This document shows positions 8,912 through 18,627 of a stretch of DNA of 64,000 nt, one piece after another (within the stretch, counting starts at the first letter, position 1; every line of letters begins with the position of its first letter). The translations under genes and the position numbers were made by a program. The notes beneath the pieces are model-generated. The model was not told where the DNA came from. It saw only the letters and a program-made list of their open reading frames with translations, and did no database searches. The DNA is taken from assembly GCA_020636315.1 (NCBI GenBank), contig JACJYA010000005.1, positions 1 to 64,000 on the forward strand. Reading direction: 5' to 3'. The DNA comes from Lewinellaceae bacterium (GTDB lineage: Bacteria > Bacteroidota > Bacteroidia > Chitinophagales > Saprospiraceae).

Positions 8912-9169
8912 AATTGATCATTTTCAGTAGGTTATTCCGGCGCGCTCGTCCGGCCTTCAAAGCTAATAAAAAGCCCTGAGAAGGGGGGCGGATCAGCCGT
9001 TGAATCCTGCTAAATGATAGATATGCCGGCCGGGAAAGCGGAAAAATATTCTACGGAAATACAATTTTCTAAAATAGGCTGCCGTTTTAATCGCGACTTA
9101 AAACACGCAGATTCAGCAGTAATTAAATGTTCTTAACTAACTTTTAGCTAAACAAACTTTTTCATCATT

Positions 9170-10192
9170 ATGGCTACTAGCAGTCCAAGTCCTACACCCA
9201 CTCCCGGCCCTGGCAACCAGGATAAGTCCCAACAGCAGCTCAAAGTGGCGGCTATCGTTACCATTGCGATACTGGCCATTCTCTGCATTGTGTTGGTGGC
9301 CAATCTTGTGAGCAAAAACAAGGCCAATAACAACCTTACCTACGAGCTGAACGAGTCCGAGCAGCTCAAGGCAGAACTTGAGAAACAGTACTACGAGTCG
9401 CTCTCCGAACTGGAGGAGCTGCGCGGCAGCAACGAAGAACTCAACGCCCTTATCGAACAGCAGAAGTCGGAACTGAAAGATTCTAAAGAACGCATCGAGG
9501 CGTTGCTCCGCGACAGCCGCAACCTGTCTCAGGCCCGCAAGGAGATCAAGAACCTGACCGCGCAGGTGGAGCAATATCTGGCCGAGATCAACCAACTGCG
9601 CCAGGAAAACGAACAGCTGACTGCCCGCACGGCGGAGCTCAGCGAAGAAAATATGGCATTGACCACCAACCTGGATTCCGCCCGCGTGCGCAATATGGAA
9701 TTGTCGTCCGCCAAGGCCGCCCTGGCCAGTGAAAAGGATGCCATTGAACAGGAGCGTTCTTTCCTGGCCAAGAAAGTGAACATTGCTTCGGTGATCAAGG
9801 TCAACAACCTGGAAGCAAGCGGCATGAAGATCAAGAACAGCGGTAAGGCCGTTTCCCGCGGGGCGGCCAAGAATGTCGATCAGATCCAGGTGTGTTTTAA
9901 TACCTCTGTCAATGAAGTGGCCGAAGCAGGCAACGAACAGTTCCTCATACGCATCATCAGCCCGTTGGGCGAAACGCTGGCCATCGAGGAGATGGGCTCC
10001 GGCATCTTTACCAACAACGCCAACGGTGAACAGATCCGCTACACCCAGTCGGAAGAAGTTGATTACAATCAGAACGAGCAGCAGGTCTGTACGGTCTGGT
10101 CACCCAGTCAGGCCTTTGCCGAGGGCAATTACAAGGTCGAAGTGTATAACAAGGGTTACCTTGCCGGCAGCACTACCCTGAACCTGAAGTAA
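9170..10192 (+). CDS. Single-pass membrane protein with long coiled coil
   Basis: The first ~20 residues are rich in Pro, Ser and Thr. A hydrophobic segment follows at about 25-47, then a long heptad-repeat coiled coil from about 55 to 205. A beta-rich C-terminal domain of about 130 residues ends the protein. The expected topology is an inner-membrane anchor with coiled coil and C-terminal domain in the periplasm. No catalytic motif is visible. The family is seen in Bacteroidota but I know of no assigned function. ATG 9170 follows an AT-rich leader, and a terminator hairpin follows the stop. Confidence 0.8.
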   Translation: MATSSPSPTPTPGPGNQDKSQQQLKVAAIVTIAILAILCIVLVANLVSKNKANNNLTYELNESEQLKAELEKQYYESLSELEELRGSNEELNALIEQQKSELKDSKERIEALLRDSRNLSQARKEIKNLTAQVEQYLAEINQLRQENEQLTARTAELSEENMALTTNLDSARVRNMELSSAKAALASEKDAIEQERSFLAKKVNIASVIKVNNLEASGMKIKNSGKAVSRGAAKNVDQIQVCFNTSVNEVAEAGNEQFLIRIISPLGETLAIEEMGSGIFTNNANGEQIRYTQSEEVDYNQNEQQVCTVWSPSQAFAEGNYKVEVYNKGYLAGSTTLNLK

Positions 10193-10214
10193 TAACTGCC
10201 AGTAATAAAGACAA

Positions 10215-10250
10215 GGAGCCGGAGCTTCCGAAAGGGAGCCCCGGCTTTCT
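10215..10250 (+). terminator. Hairpin terminator after the coiled-coil gene
   Basis: AGCCGG at 10217-10222 pairs with CCGGCT at 10241-10246, with further imperfect pairing inside. A short T-containing stretch (TTTCTCGTTT) follows. It sits about 25 bases after the stop codon. Confidence 0.55.
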
Positions 10251-10310
10251 CGTTTGAAGAAGCTTTCTTAAATTGAACAATTGCCCCGGTTCGACAATTT
10301 TCTTTGATGT

Positions 10311-10772
10311 ATGGAGAAAAGAAAGAAAAACAACCAGGAAGCGTTCATCAACCCCATTGATGATGATAAGGTGGCGGAAAACCCACATGCCCTGCCTTAT
10401 GCCCATACCGTGGGAGGCGTTCAGATCAAACCCGTGGATAAGGGCAAAATAAAAGGCCGGGCCGTCAAGGCCATGTATAAACAGGCCGATATGCAGCTCA
10501 ACCAGATAAAGCGGCAGATCGAACTGCTGGCCCAACAGGCGAAAGCAATAAATGAGCGCATCGCTATCTCAGAACAGATCTATACCGCCGAGATGAACTT
10601 CGAACCCCTCATCGGCTGTACTTACCACCTCTACGAGCGCAGCAATGGGAAATATGTGCTCTCCATGGTCTCTCCTCAGGAGTGGGGAAAAAACCCGCCC
10701 TTTCGGTTTGTCGCCACCGTGGAATTGCTGGCCGACCATACCTGGGAGGTGCTGGAGAGGGGAGGAGGGTAG
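10311..10772 (+). CDS. DUF2452 family protein
   Basis: This 153-residue soluble protein has the conserved family layout: AENPHALPYAHTVGG near residue 23, then KGKIKGRAVKAM, a helical QLNQIKRQIELLAQQAKAI stretch, and a C-terminal YHLYER...LSMVSPQEWG region. The biochemical role of DUF2452 is unknown. The gene stands alone downstream of a terminator. Its stop codon at 10770-10772 is followed immediately by the 7-bp target duplication of MITE copy 2, so the element landed at the very end of the gene without cutting it. Confidence 0.8.
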   Translation: MEKRKKNNQEAFINPIDDDKVAENPHALPYAHTVGGVQIKPVDKGKIKGRAVKAMYKQADMQLNQIKRQIELLAQQAKAINERIAISEQIYTAEMNFEPLIGCTYHLYERSNGKYVLSMVSPQEWGKNPPFRFVATVELLADHTWEVLERGGG

Positions 10773-10779
10773 GAGTTTA

Positions 10780-10921
10780 CTGGACTTTGGACGGTCCTAG
10801 GGTAAAGTCGGAAATCGGAAGGCGGAAGGCGGAAAAACAGGCGTTGAGCACCTATTTGGACCCAAATTCCGACTTCCGATTTCCCACTTCCGACTTCAAA
10901 TGGGGCACGTCCAAAGTCCAG
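10780..10921 (+). mobile_element. 142-bp MITE-like element, copy 2
   Basis: Identical in sequence and orientation to 2014-2155 and 63614-63755. It is flanked by a perfect 7-bp direct repeat GAGTTTA at 10773-10779 and 10922-10928, a different target from copy 1. Perfect identity with perfect, different duplications points to recent movement. Confidence 0.87.
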
Positions 10922-11089
10922 GAGTTTAGGAGGGTGGAAGGGCGGAAGACTTGTTGAACTTTCTCGTTTAAGTAGCCCGCCAAATTAAATGGTTCAATTG
11001 CTGGATGGTTAAATGGTTGGCAGTCAACGCCCCACTGGAGCAATCCAGCCATTTCAACAATCAAACCATTTTGGCCATTTACTTACACC

Positions 11090-11138
11090 TTTAGAGTATG
11101 TTTGGAGGCCAATCTTTGGCCTCCAAACATACTCTAAA
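11090..11138. repeat. Short perfect palindrome, TGTTTGGA family, member 2
   Basis: Perfect 23-bp arms starting TTTAGAGTATGTTTGGAGGC flank a 3-base loop, and TA dinucleotides lie at both edges. It looks like the two ends of the longer palindromes with the middle removed. It lies about 10 bases upstream of the ATG at 11148, so it would form a hairpin in the leader of the DUF1573 gene. Confidence 0.7.
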
Positions 11139-11186
11139 AGACGGGCAATGTATCAGGTTTACAGACAAGAATATAAAAAATACGAT

Positions 11187-11561
11187 ATGAATCTCCGCAT
11201 GTTCATCTTTCCTCTGCTGGCCGTTTTGGGAATGGCATTTGTCTTTTCTCCGGATTCAAAAGTGGAATGGCTCACCGAGACCACTCATGATTTTGGGGAT
11301 ATTCCGCAAAAGAAAACGGCTGTATTCGAATTTCAATTCCGCAATATCAGCGATGGGGCATTGATTATTGACAATGTCCGTACCTCCTGCGGGTGCACGG
11401 TGCCCGGCTGGGATACGGCGGCTGTCTCTCCTGACAGCACCGGCGTCATTTCCGTTGAATACGATGCCCGGGACCTCGGGTATTTCAACAAAAAAGTAAA
11501 AGTGTATTTCAACGGCCAGCGACGGGCTGAAGTTTTGTTTATTGAGGGTTGGGTGGAATAA
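11187..11561 (+). CDS. DUF1573 family secreted protein
   Basis: From ATG 11187 the protein has a signal-like hydrophobic N-terminus (FIFPLLAVLGMAFVFS). A compact Ig-like DUF1573 domain follows with the landmarks HDFGDIPQ, FEFQFRN, VRTSCGCTVP and the closing beta strands. An in-frame ATG at 11148 would add 13 polar residues before the signal and is less likely. DUF1573 proteins are abundant in Bacteroidota and presumed exported or envelope-attached, without a known activity. The gene has a palindromic repeat just upstream and a hairpin terminator directly after the stop. Confidence 0.85.
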   Translation: MNLRMFIFPLLAVLGMAFVFSPDSKVEWLTETTHDFGDIPQKKTAVFEFQFRNISDGALIIDNVRTSCGCTVPGWDTAAVSPDSTGVISVEYDARDLGYFNKKVKVYFNGQRRAEVLFIEGWVE

Positions 11562-11600
11562 AGAAGGAGAATACCTTGAAAAGGCACCCTCCCTTCTTTT
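11560..11600 (+). terminator. Terminator after the DUF1573 gene
   Basis: AAAGAAGG at 11560-11567, overlapping the stop codon, pairs with CCTTCTTT at 11592-11599 and is followed by T then AAAC. An inner CCTTGAAAAGG stem adds to the fold. The remaining gap to 11938 shows no coding potential, only a duplicated TATTGTTCCAAA about 20 bases apart near 11900-11935. Confidence 0.5.
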
Positions 11601-11938
11601 AAACAAAACGTTATGCATAAAATTTCCAGTGAAACAAGGAGGGGGGTGAAGGGTTAGAAGCCGTAGTAATTCGTTGACTGGCCAGCCTTAATGTGAAGAT
11701 GTTACTTCCCATTGTCAGGCGATAATAATTTTCACCCCCCTTGAGGCATTCGATAAGCAAATGCCAGCGCCACTCGGAAGTGGACTTGATTTTTTGGGGT
11801 GAGTTGAAACCCCTGGTCTTTTAACCATAGTGTGTCGGGCCACGAGGCGCCAGAACTCATTTTCAAATATGCGACTATAATGTTAGGAATTTCTGCACTA
11901 TTGTTCCAAAAATCTGGATTATTGTTCCAAATGAAGGT

Positions 11939-14900
11939 TTAGGAGCGCAGATCCTTCGGGTTCAATCCGAACTCTTCTTTGAAGCAACGAGAAAAGTAAT
12001 TCGGGTCTTTAAAACCAGATTCATAGGCCGCCTGGGAGACGGTGAGGCCCGGTGTTTGCATCAGGGCCTGTTTTCCGTGGTTGAGCCTTATACTGCGGAT
12101 GAAAAGGGAGGTGGAGCGGCCGGTGAGCGCCGTGATCTTTTTGTGGAGCTGCGTCCGGCTCATCTTCATTTCCCGGCAAAGGCCGTCAACGCTGAATTCA
12201 GGATCCTGGAGGTGGCGCAAGACGATTTCCCGGCCCTCCATAAGAAATTTTTCTTCTCTGTCGGTGGCGCCAGGCTTCCGGGCAGGGGAAGCCTGGCTAT
12301 TCAGAATGGCGTGGTAGTATTTATGCAGGCGTTTGCGGTTCTCTGCCAGTTGCCTGAGCTGAGCAGTCAGTTCCCTGGGGGCAAAAGGTTTGGAGAGATA
12401 ACCATCAGCGCCTGTTTCATAACCCTTGATACGGGAAGCCTCATCCGCCCGGGCAGTAAGCAGCAAAATTGGGATATGGCTGGTTTTGATGTTTTCTTTC
12501 AGCTTCCGGCATAGTTCCAACCCGTCCATTTCCGGCATCATAACATCGCTGATAATAATATCCGGCACGTTCCGGAAGGCAGCCTCTATCCCTTCCCTGC
12601 CGTTCCTGGCCACCAGCAACTCATAATCACTACCGAGAAATGCAGCCAGATAAGCAATGATATCTGAGTTGTCTTCAACGACCAGTAATTTCAGCTTTGT
12701 GCTCTGTTTTTTCTCATTCGGTGCTTCTCCGCCTTTTCCAGGCAAATCATCCTGCCGAATTTCAGGCGCCGGTTGTTCCCGGGGAGCGTTATGAGTTATC
12801 GGCAGAAGGATCTGAAAGATGGCGCCGCCTTCGTCCCGGTTGCCGGCTTCTATCGTACCTCCGAGCAGTTGTACCAGCTCCTTTGTGAGCGCCAGGCCGA
12901 TACCGGCGCTTTCCCAGAGGCCCTCATTGCTTTCCTCTTCCGGGGTGGAGAGAGGCTGGCCTTTATAACCCCGGCCGAAAATATGAGGCAGGTCGGCTGC
13001 AGATATCCCTTTTCCGGTATCCTCTACGAAGGCCTGAAAAAAGGGTGCGCCCTCCTTTTCGATGGCCTGGCCCTTAACCGTGACGCTTCCTCCTTTAGGG
13101 GTGAACTTCAAAGCATTCGATAGCAGGTTGGACAATATTTTCTGCAATTTGTCAGGGTCGTAGTCCATTACCAGTTCTTCAGGAGAAAGGCTGGCAACCA
13201 GGTTAATGCCTGCACTGCCGGCCAGTGTAATAAATGGTTCCAGAGTAACCCGGATGAAAGGTATTATATCGCCCTGTACCATCCGAACCTCCATCAACCC
13301 GCTTTCCGCCATGCTCAGGTCCAGCAATTGATTGGCCAGCCGGAGCAACCTTTTGGTGTTGCGCTGTATGACGGCAACCCCCTTATTCATCCATTGTTTT
13401 GGCCTTTCCCTGATCTGCTGGGCCATCCCTTCAATTACTGCCAGCGGAGTCCGGAGTTCATGGGCAATATCTGTAAATAACCGGGCCTTTAGCGCGTCCA
13501 GCTCTTTGAGGCGGGCAGCTTCGCGTTGTTCGAATTCCAGTTGCGCCTGAATGCGCAGGCGGCGGCGCTGGAAAACAAAGAAAAGCAGGACTGCCAGGAG
13601 GCCGGCAAGGGCATAAAAGGCATAGGCCGAAGTGGTCCTCCACCAGGGAGGGATGATCGTGACCTGTAGTTCAAGCGGTTTTTCCATCCAGTGCCCGTCG
13701 CTGTTGGCAGCTTTGAGCAGAAAAGTGTATTTGCCGGGCGGAACCTGGAAGTAACGGCCGGAAATTCTCTCGCCGGTATAGTTCCATTGGGTTTCATAAC
13801 CCTCCAGCCTGCTGGCGTAACGGATACCTTCCGGATCATTAAATCCAATGCCTACATACTCCAGGGTAAAAGGCTGTTGGTTATAATGCAGGCTTATTCC
13901 CGAAGCGGTTTCTATGTTTTCTTTGAGCGGCAAGGGCACATTGGCCCTCTTTTCGTGGTCGTAGTACTGCAGTCCGGCCACTACTACCCGGGGAGCAGCC
14001 GGATTGCTGATGACCTCGTTGGGGTCGAAAACCTGCAGCCAGCCATTAATAGAACTGTAAACCATTCGGCCGTCTTTCAGGCTCATCAACAAGCGGCCCG
14101 GGTCTTCATCCTGTATGCCTGCTGCTTTCCCGAAAAGCCGGAATGAGCCGGATTGCGGGTTATAACGGGCCAGGCCGAGCGAACTGAACCATATCATGCC
14201 CTGGCTGTCGCGTTCTATGCCAAGTACACTGTTCCGCTTTAGGTGGTTTTCCATATTCCACAGCTCGTAATCTCCCGTTTCCGGGTCGAAGATGGCAATT
14301 CCGTAATTCATGGCGGCCAGCCAAAGCTTTCCATCGTTGTTTTCAAACATATCCACGATATACATCCCTTCCAGGTGGCAGTTGAATTCATTTTCTGCGC
14401 CATTTTTACCGGGAAGTATCTGGCAGAGGCCCCCCATGCCGGTAGCTACCCAGCCCCGGCCCCGGCTATCCGTAAAGACGGTATTGATATACGAACTGTT
14501 CAGGCTGTGGGGCGGGGCTCCCGCTTTATACTGGCTTGTAACCCATTGCCGTACAGGGTCAAACAGGAGAATGCCTTCCTCCTGAGTACCGATCCACAAC
14601 AGGCCTTCCGGCCCGGGGCTTATAGACGTGATGGGCTGCTGCGCCAACGGTTCATCCGGTTTCAGGTGATGGAAAGTTAAAGTTTGCCTGGGCTGGGGGT
14701 TGTCCAGCTCTGCCAGTTCAACCCAGTCCAGCCCCGATTCCGTGCCGATCCAGAGCCTGCCCGACGTTTCATCGGCATAAAGAGCATAGGCCTTATCGTG
14801 GGCGATAGACGATGGTATTCCCGGTCGGTTGCGGAAATGGGTAACCTTCCCGCTTTTTAGGTTCACCCGCTTCAGGCCTCCTTTGAAGGTAGCTACCCAT

Positions 14901-16372
14901 AAGATGCCCCCGGGGCGTTCGACTGCCGCCCAGGCCGATAGGTTGGCGCGCCCGTTGGAGTTTTCCCATAACCTGATATCCTGGAAGGCAGGATAAAACC
15001 GTTGCCCGGGCCTTTCTTCCCGGTATTGGTAGAAACCGGGGAAACAACTGATCCAGGTGTTTCCGTTATGGCTATCGCTGATGGAATATACCATGCCAAA
15101 AGACTGGGTAGTATCGGTGGGGTTTTGACTCCACCTTTCGAGCCGGCCATTCTCAGAAGAAAGCCGGAACAGGCCGCTGCGGATGTAGTAATTCTCGCTG
15201 CCCCTGTTGTGGCCGTTTGGAGGAAACCCCATGGGAGCCAGCCAGGGCGTGCCTGATGAAGCCGGGTAGATCAGGAACAGGGAATCCCGTAAACCCTGCC
15301 ACAGGGAGGGGTCCGGCTTTATCTCGGGAGTGTGTGTTTCCGAAGTTTGTTCTTTCAGGTTGATTTGGCAGAGTTCCCGGGAGGAGAGCCATAATTCATC
15401 CGGGCGGCCCGGCGCCTGGTAAATGCCGGTAGGAGCGTAGGTGAGCAGGCCGTCGAGGGGAAAATCCAGGGTTTTGGCCTGCATGGTTCTGGCATCCAGC
15501 CGGTAAACATGGCCACTGGCCAGGCCGTCGGTGGCGGCAAGTATCCAGATGAGCCCGGGAACAGCAGGAGACTCGTAGAGGTGTATTACCTGTTCCTCCC
15601 GGCTCAGCCAGGGGCCCGGAACGGACTGGAACCCATCCTTTTCCGGAATATAGCGGTTGAGGCCGCGCCGGGTTGCCACCCAGATCCGCCCTCCTTCATC
15701 CTGGATCAACGGCCGCAGGGGGCTTCCCGCCGAGGCAACGACAGAGATGATATCGGAATCCAGCGTCAGTGGATCGTCCTTCCGATGGCGATAGTGTTTT
15801 ACTTCGCCGGTGAGGGGATCCAGGCAGTCGAGAACGGGGAAGCCATCCTCTGTCTCGACGATGGCCCACAGCCTGCCCTGCCGGCTCACCATCATTTGCA
15901 AAACCTTGTCAGACGCCAGGCTGCCGGTATTGCCGGGTTCGTGGTTATAGTAAATGAAACTGGCCGTTTTCCTCACCCATTTGTTGATGCCGCCATCGTA
16001 AGTGGCCAGCCAGATGTTGTGTTGGTGGTCTTCCAGAATATCCCAGATGAAATCGGATTCGATAGGGTTCGAATGCGTGACGTATTTTTTGAAAGCTTTG
16101 AACTCATAACCATCATAACGGTACAGGCCGTTGGAAGAAGCACACCAGAGGAACCCGTAGTGGTCCTGATGGATCTTGTGAAAGGCCATGCCCATTCCGT
16201 CCTCCGGGCCGAAGAATTTCCACTCTTGGGATACCTGGCCGAAAGCAAGAACAGGAAAGAGCAGGGCCAGCATGGCAGAGCTCCATCGGTGATAGTATGG
16301 CCTTTCGTGATTCAAGTGCACCACAATGATCCTGGTTTTTTGTGGAATAAACGCAGACAAAGATAAGTCCAT
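11939..16372 (-). CDS. Hybrid two-component system sensor/regulator (HTCS) of the glucan locus
   Basis: Domains in order: signal peptide (MLALLFPVLAFG, so ATG at residue 33 is the likelier start); two-component-regulator propeller blades from about 45 to 800; Y_Y_Y domain near 830-890; one membrane helix near 917-937. Then follow a histidine kinase with phospho-His in DIAHELRTP near 970, a HATPase domain (GKGISAADLPHIFGRGY), a receiver with Asp in ISDVMMPEMDG near 1275, and an AraC helix-turn-helix from about 1390 to the end. Such proteins bind an oligosaccharide in the periplasm and switch on the adjacent SusC/SusD genes. It lies at the downstream end of the locus, separated from the permease by a decayed gene. 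Confidence 0.93.
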   Translation of the reverse strand: MDLSLSAFIPQKTRIIVVHLNHERPYYHRWSSAMLALLFPVLAFGQVSQEWKFFGPEDGMGMAFHKIHQDHYGFLWCASSNGLYRYDGYEFKAFKKYVTHSNPIESDFIWDILEDHQHNIWLATYDGGINKWVRKTASFIYYNHEPGNTGSLASDKVLQMMVSRQGRLWAIVETEDGFPVLDCLDPLTGEVKHYRHRKDDPLTLDSDIISVVASAGSPLRPLIQDEGGRIWVATRRGLNRYIPEKDGFQSVPGPWLSREEQVIHLYESPAVPGLIWILAATDGLASGHVYRLDARTMQAKTLDFPLDGLLTYAPTGIYQAPGRPDELWLSSRELCQINLKEQTSETHTPEIKPDPSLWQGLRDSLFLIYPASSGTPWLAPMGFPPNGHNRGSENYYIRSGLFRLSSENGRLERWSQNPTDTTQSFGMVYSISDSHNGNTWISCFPGFYQYREERPGQRFYPAFQDIRLWENSNGRANLSAWAAVERPGGILWVATFKGGLKRVNLKSGKVTHFRNRPGIPSSIAHDKAYALYADETSGRLWIGTESGLDWVELAELDNPQPRQTLTFHHLKPDEPLAQQPITSISPGPEGLLWIGTQEEGILLFDPVRQWVTSQYKAGAPPHSLNSSYINTVFTDSRGRGWVATGMGGLCQILPGKNGAENEFNCHLEGMYIVDMFENNDGKLWLAAMNYGIAIFDPETGDYELWNMENHLKRNSVLGIERDSQGMIWFSSLGLARYNPQSGSFRLFGKAAGIQDEDPGRLLMSLKDGRMVYSSINGWLQVFDPNEVISNPAAPRVVVAGLQYYDHEKRANVPLPLKENIETASGISLHYNQQPFTLEYVGIGFNDPEGIRYASRLEGYETQWNYTGERISGRYFQVPPGKYTFLLKAANSDGHWMEKPLELQVTIIPPWWRTTSAYAFYALAGLLAVLLFFVFQRRRLRIQAQLEFEQREAARLKELDALKARLFTDIAHELRTPLAVIEGMAQQIRERPKQWMNKGVAVIQRNTKRLLRLANQLLDLSMAESGLMEVRMVQGDIIPFIRVTLEPFITLAGSAGINLVASLSPEELVMDYDPDKLQKILSNLLSNALKFTPKGGSVTVKGQAIEKEGAPFFQAFVEDTGKGISAADLPHIFGRGYKGQPLSTPEEESNEGLWESAGIGLALTKELVQLLGGTIEAGNRDEGGAIFQILLPITHNAPREQPAPEIRQDDLPGKGGEAPNEKKQSTKLKLLVVEDNSDIIAYLAAFLGSDYELLVARNGREGIEAAFRNVPDIIISDVMMPEMDGLELCRKLKENIKTSHIPILLLTARADEASRIKGYETGADGYLSKPFAPRELTAQLRQLAENRKRLHKYYHAILNSQASPARKPGATDREEKFLMEGREIVLRHLQDPEFSVDGLCREMKMSRTQLHKKITALTGRSTSLFIRSIRLNHGKQALMQTPGLTVSQAAYESGFKDPNYFSRCFKEEFGLNPKDLRS

Positions 16373-16404
16373 TTAAAAAAGTTTCCCCCAAACCAGGATG
16401 CCAG

Positions 16405-16960
16405 CAAGTTCTACGTGAGCGCCGGGTATTTTTCCATCCGGGAAGGAGTCCGGCTTTTCCCGGTTCATAGTTATGGACGAAGGCCCCACCCTGCATCAGG
16501 TTGAACAGCACATTGAAAAAAGGGCGGTAGGTAGCTTCCGGGTTGTTGTTTTGTTGCAGGCCGTCAGAGCTGCCTGCGATGCGAGTCAGGCACTTACTAC
16601 CTTTGGCGATATCTGCTTCCGGAAGGGCAGAGCGTTTGCGGCTCTCCTGAAGCATCTTTTCCAAAGTGGCAACATCTGATGGCTCCTGGTTCAACTCAGC
16701 AACCAATTACCATTCCCGGCTTTGCCCTACCGCCAGGTTCAATGTACTGTTGATGAAATAGGCGCCCCGCTCCGCCCGTACGTCATCCTCCTGCCGGAGG
16801 CTCCAGCCCCGGCGGAAAATATCCAGTTGCCGGGAAGAAAGCAGGTAGCGGGCATCTTCCGGCCCGGTGCTCCAGACAGTGGCGCCTTCCAGGGTTTCGC
16901 TGGGCCCTGCCCCGTCAACGGGAACGGAGCTGAGCAGGAAAATGCCAATGCCGGTATCCG
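16405..16960 (-). pseudogene. Decayed gene inside the glucan locus
   Basis: On the minus strand one frame reads about 180 sensible residues in two pieces. The first includes VWSTGPEDARYLLSSRQLDI and AYFINSTLNLAVGQSREW, then a TAA stop. The second continues in the same frame with DVATLEKMLQESRKRS and FFNVLFNLMQGGAFVHNYE, then dissolves. Composition matches the neighbouring genes. It looks like the remains of a larger enzyme gene, possibly for carbohydrate metabolism, but I cannot assign a family with confidence. No intact gene occupies 16373-17038. Confidence 0.55.
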
Positions 16961-17038
16961 GTTAAAGTCCGTTCTTCTTTTAGGCGTCTATCAGGATACT
17001 CTACTCATTCTGTAAATTTTTGTTCATCCCGAAGGGGA

Positions 17039-18601
17039 TCAGCTCCTTACAAGAATCTTCTCCAATTCCTCCAGAGACTTTCCTTTCGTCTCCGGCACCA
17101 CCAGCAGGATGAAAATCAGCCCCAGGGCGGCGAACAGGCCGTAGATCAGGAAGGTCAGTGAACTGCCGAAAGAAGCCAGTTCCCAGGGGAAGATGAGCTG
17201 GACCAGGAAGCTGATCGCCGAGTTGATGAACCCGACGAAGGAGATGGCCACTCCGCGGATCTTATTGGGAAAAAGCTCAGAGAACAGCACCCACATTACC
17301 GGGCCTATTGAAATAGCAAAGGAGGCTACGAAACCCAGGATGCCGATCAGGATAACTATGGGATTCATACTGATCGCACTGGTGATCAGGTTAGATTCGT
17401 AAGTTTTGGAAATGTCTTCCCCAAGGGCTTTCCGGATGGCGCCTTTGAATTCTACGTCACTACTGAAGGTTTGGCCGGTAATGGATGCTATGGCTGCCCG
17501 GTCGATCTCTTCCGGAAGGGAAGCGATGGAGTTTTCGGTAAGGGTATAGGTAGCCTGGTTGAATCCGTAAGACAGCAGAAACATGCAGATCGCAATGCCG
17601 GCTACACCACCGACAAGCAGTGGCTTGCGGCCCAGGCGGTCAATAAAGGCGATGGCCAGGATGGTGAAAACCAGGTTGATAACCCCCACCAGGATGGCCT
17701 GTGAGAAGGACGCATCGGTACCTATGCCGGATTGTTCGAATATCATGGGGGCATAGAAAAAGACCGAATTGATGCCGGTGATCTGCTGCAGGACGGCCAC
17801 CACTATACCGATGGTGAGGACCAGCCGCAGCGCCGGTTTGAAGAGCTCAGCCACCGGCACCTTCTCTTTTTGTTCCTCGGCCTTTATGCTCTTCCTGATC
17901 TCCTCCATCTCCTGTATAGCTGCATTTTCTCCCGTGGCCTTTTTCATGGTTTCCAGGGCTTCATCGAACTCCTCTTTCATGATGAGCCACCTGGGGCTGC
18001 GGGGCACCAGGAACAAGCCGAAGAAATACAGGATGGCCGGCAGGGTTTCCAGGCCCAGCATCCATCGCCAGTTGTATTCGTCAAACTTCAGTGTCTGTGC
18101 CCAGGCGGCTTCCGATTTGCCCAGTTGCAGGATGAGGTAGTTGGTGAAAAAGGCCACCGAAATGCCGATCACGATATTCAGCTGGTTGAATGAGACCATT
18201 TGCCCCCGTATTTTGGCAGGAGATATTTCGGCAATATACATAGGGGCGATGATGAGCGAAGCGCCCACGCCCAGCCCGCCGATCATACGGGCGATCACCA
18301 GGAGCAGAAAGTTGGGGGCGAGAGCAGAGCCGATGGCGGAAATGGCATACAGAATAGCTGCGATGTAAAGCACCCGCCGCCGCCCGATCCGGTCGCTGAG
18401 GGGGCCGGCGACGATCATGGCGGCGGTGGCCGTCAGGGTCAGGGAACTGACCGACCATCCCAGTTCCAGCTTGGTCAGGCTAAACTGGGTTTCGATGAAT
18501 TTGACCACCCCGGAAATGACCGAAGCGTCGAAACCCATCAGGAAGCCCCCAAGGGCCACGATCAGGGCGGTCTTGATGATATAGAAATTGTTCTGTTTCA
18601 T
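17039..18601 (-). CDS. Sugar transporter of the major facilitator superfamily (sugar porter type)
   Basis: This 520-residue protein has 12 predicted membrane helices and the sugar-porter signatures: SDRIGRRRVLYIAA after helix 2, RMIGGLGVGAS, PRSPRWL before the central loop, IDRLGRKPLL after helix 8 and PETKGKSLEELE at the end. It should import a mono- or disaccharide across the inner membrane by proton symport. An extra loop of about 60 residues (around TGQTFSSDVEFKGAIRKALG) between helices 9 and 10 is longer than usual. It follows the GH3 gene by 26 bases in the same direction, so uptake of the released glucose is the likely job. Confidence 0.9.
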   Translation of the reverse strand: MKQNNFYIIKTALIVALGGFLMGFDASVISGVVKFIETQFSLTKLELGWSVSSLTLTATAAMIVAGPLSDRIGRRRVLYIAAILYAISAIGSALAPNFLLLVIARMIGGLGVGASLIIAPMYIAEISPAKIRGQMVSFNQLNIVIGISVAFFTNYLILQLGKSEAAWAQTLKFDEYNWRWMLGLETLPAILYFFGLFLVPRSPRWLIMKEEFDEALETMKKATGENAAIQEMEEIRKSIKAEEQKEKVPVAELFKPALRLVLTIGIVVAVLQQITGINSVFFYAPMIFEQSGIGTDASFSQAILVGVINLVFTILAIAFIDRLGRKPLLVGGVAGIAICMFLLSYGFNQATYTLTENSIASLPEEIDRAAIASITGQTFSSDVEFKGAIRKALGEDISKTYESNLITSAISMNPIVILIGILGFVASFAISIGPVMWVLFSELFPNKIRGVAISFVGFINSAISFLVQLIFPWELASFGSSLTFLIYGLFAALGLIFILLVVPETKGKSLEELEKILVRS

Positions 18602-18627
18602 GATCGGAAGCTTAAGTGGTTTTCGTT

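Noticed and set aside
10682..10957. Small open frames crossing the 142-bp element (also at 63534-63764)
   Set aside because: The same peptide-like string appears wherever the element lies, but it joins different upstream frames and lacks its own start context.
15509..16366. A 285-codon plus-strand frame inside the HTCS gene
   Set aside because: It overlaps conserved propeller blades on the minus strand and has no recognisable domain.
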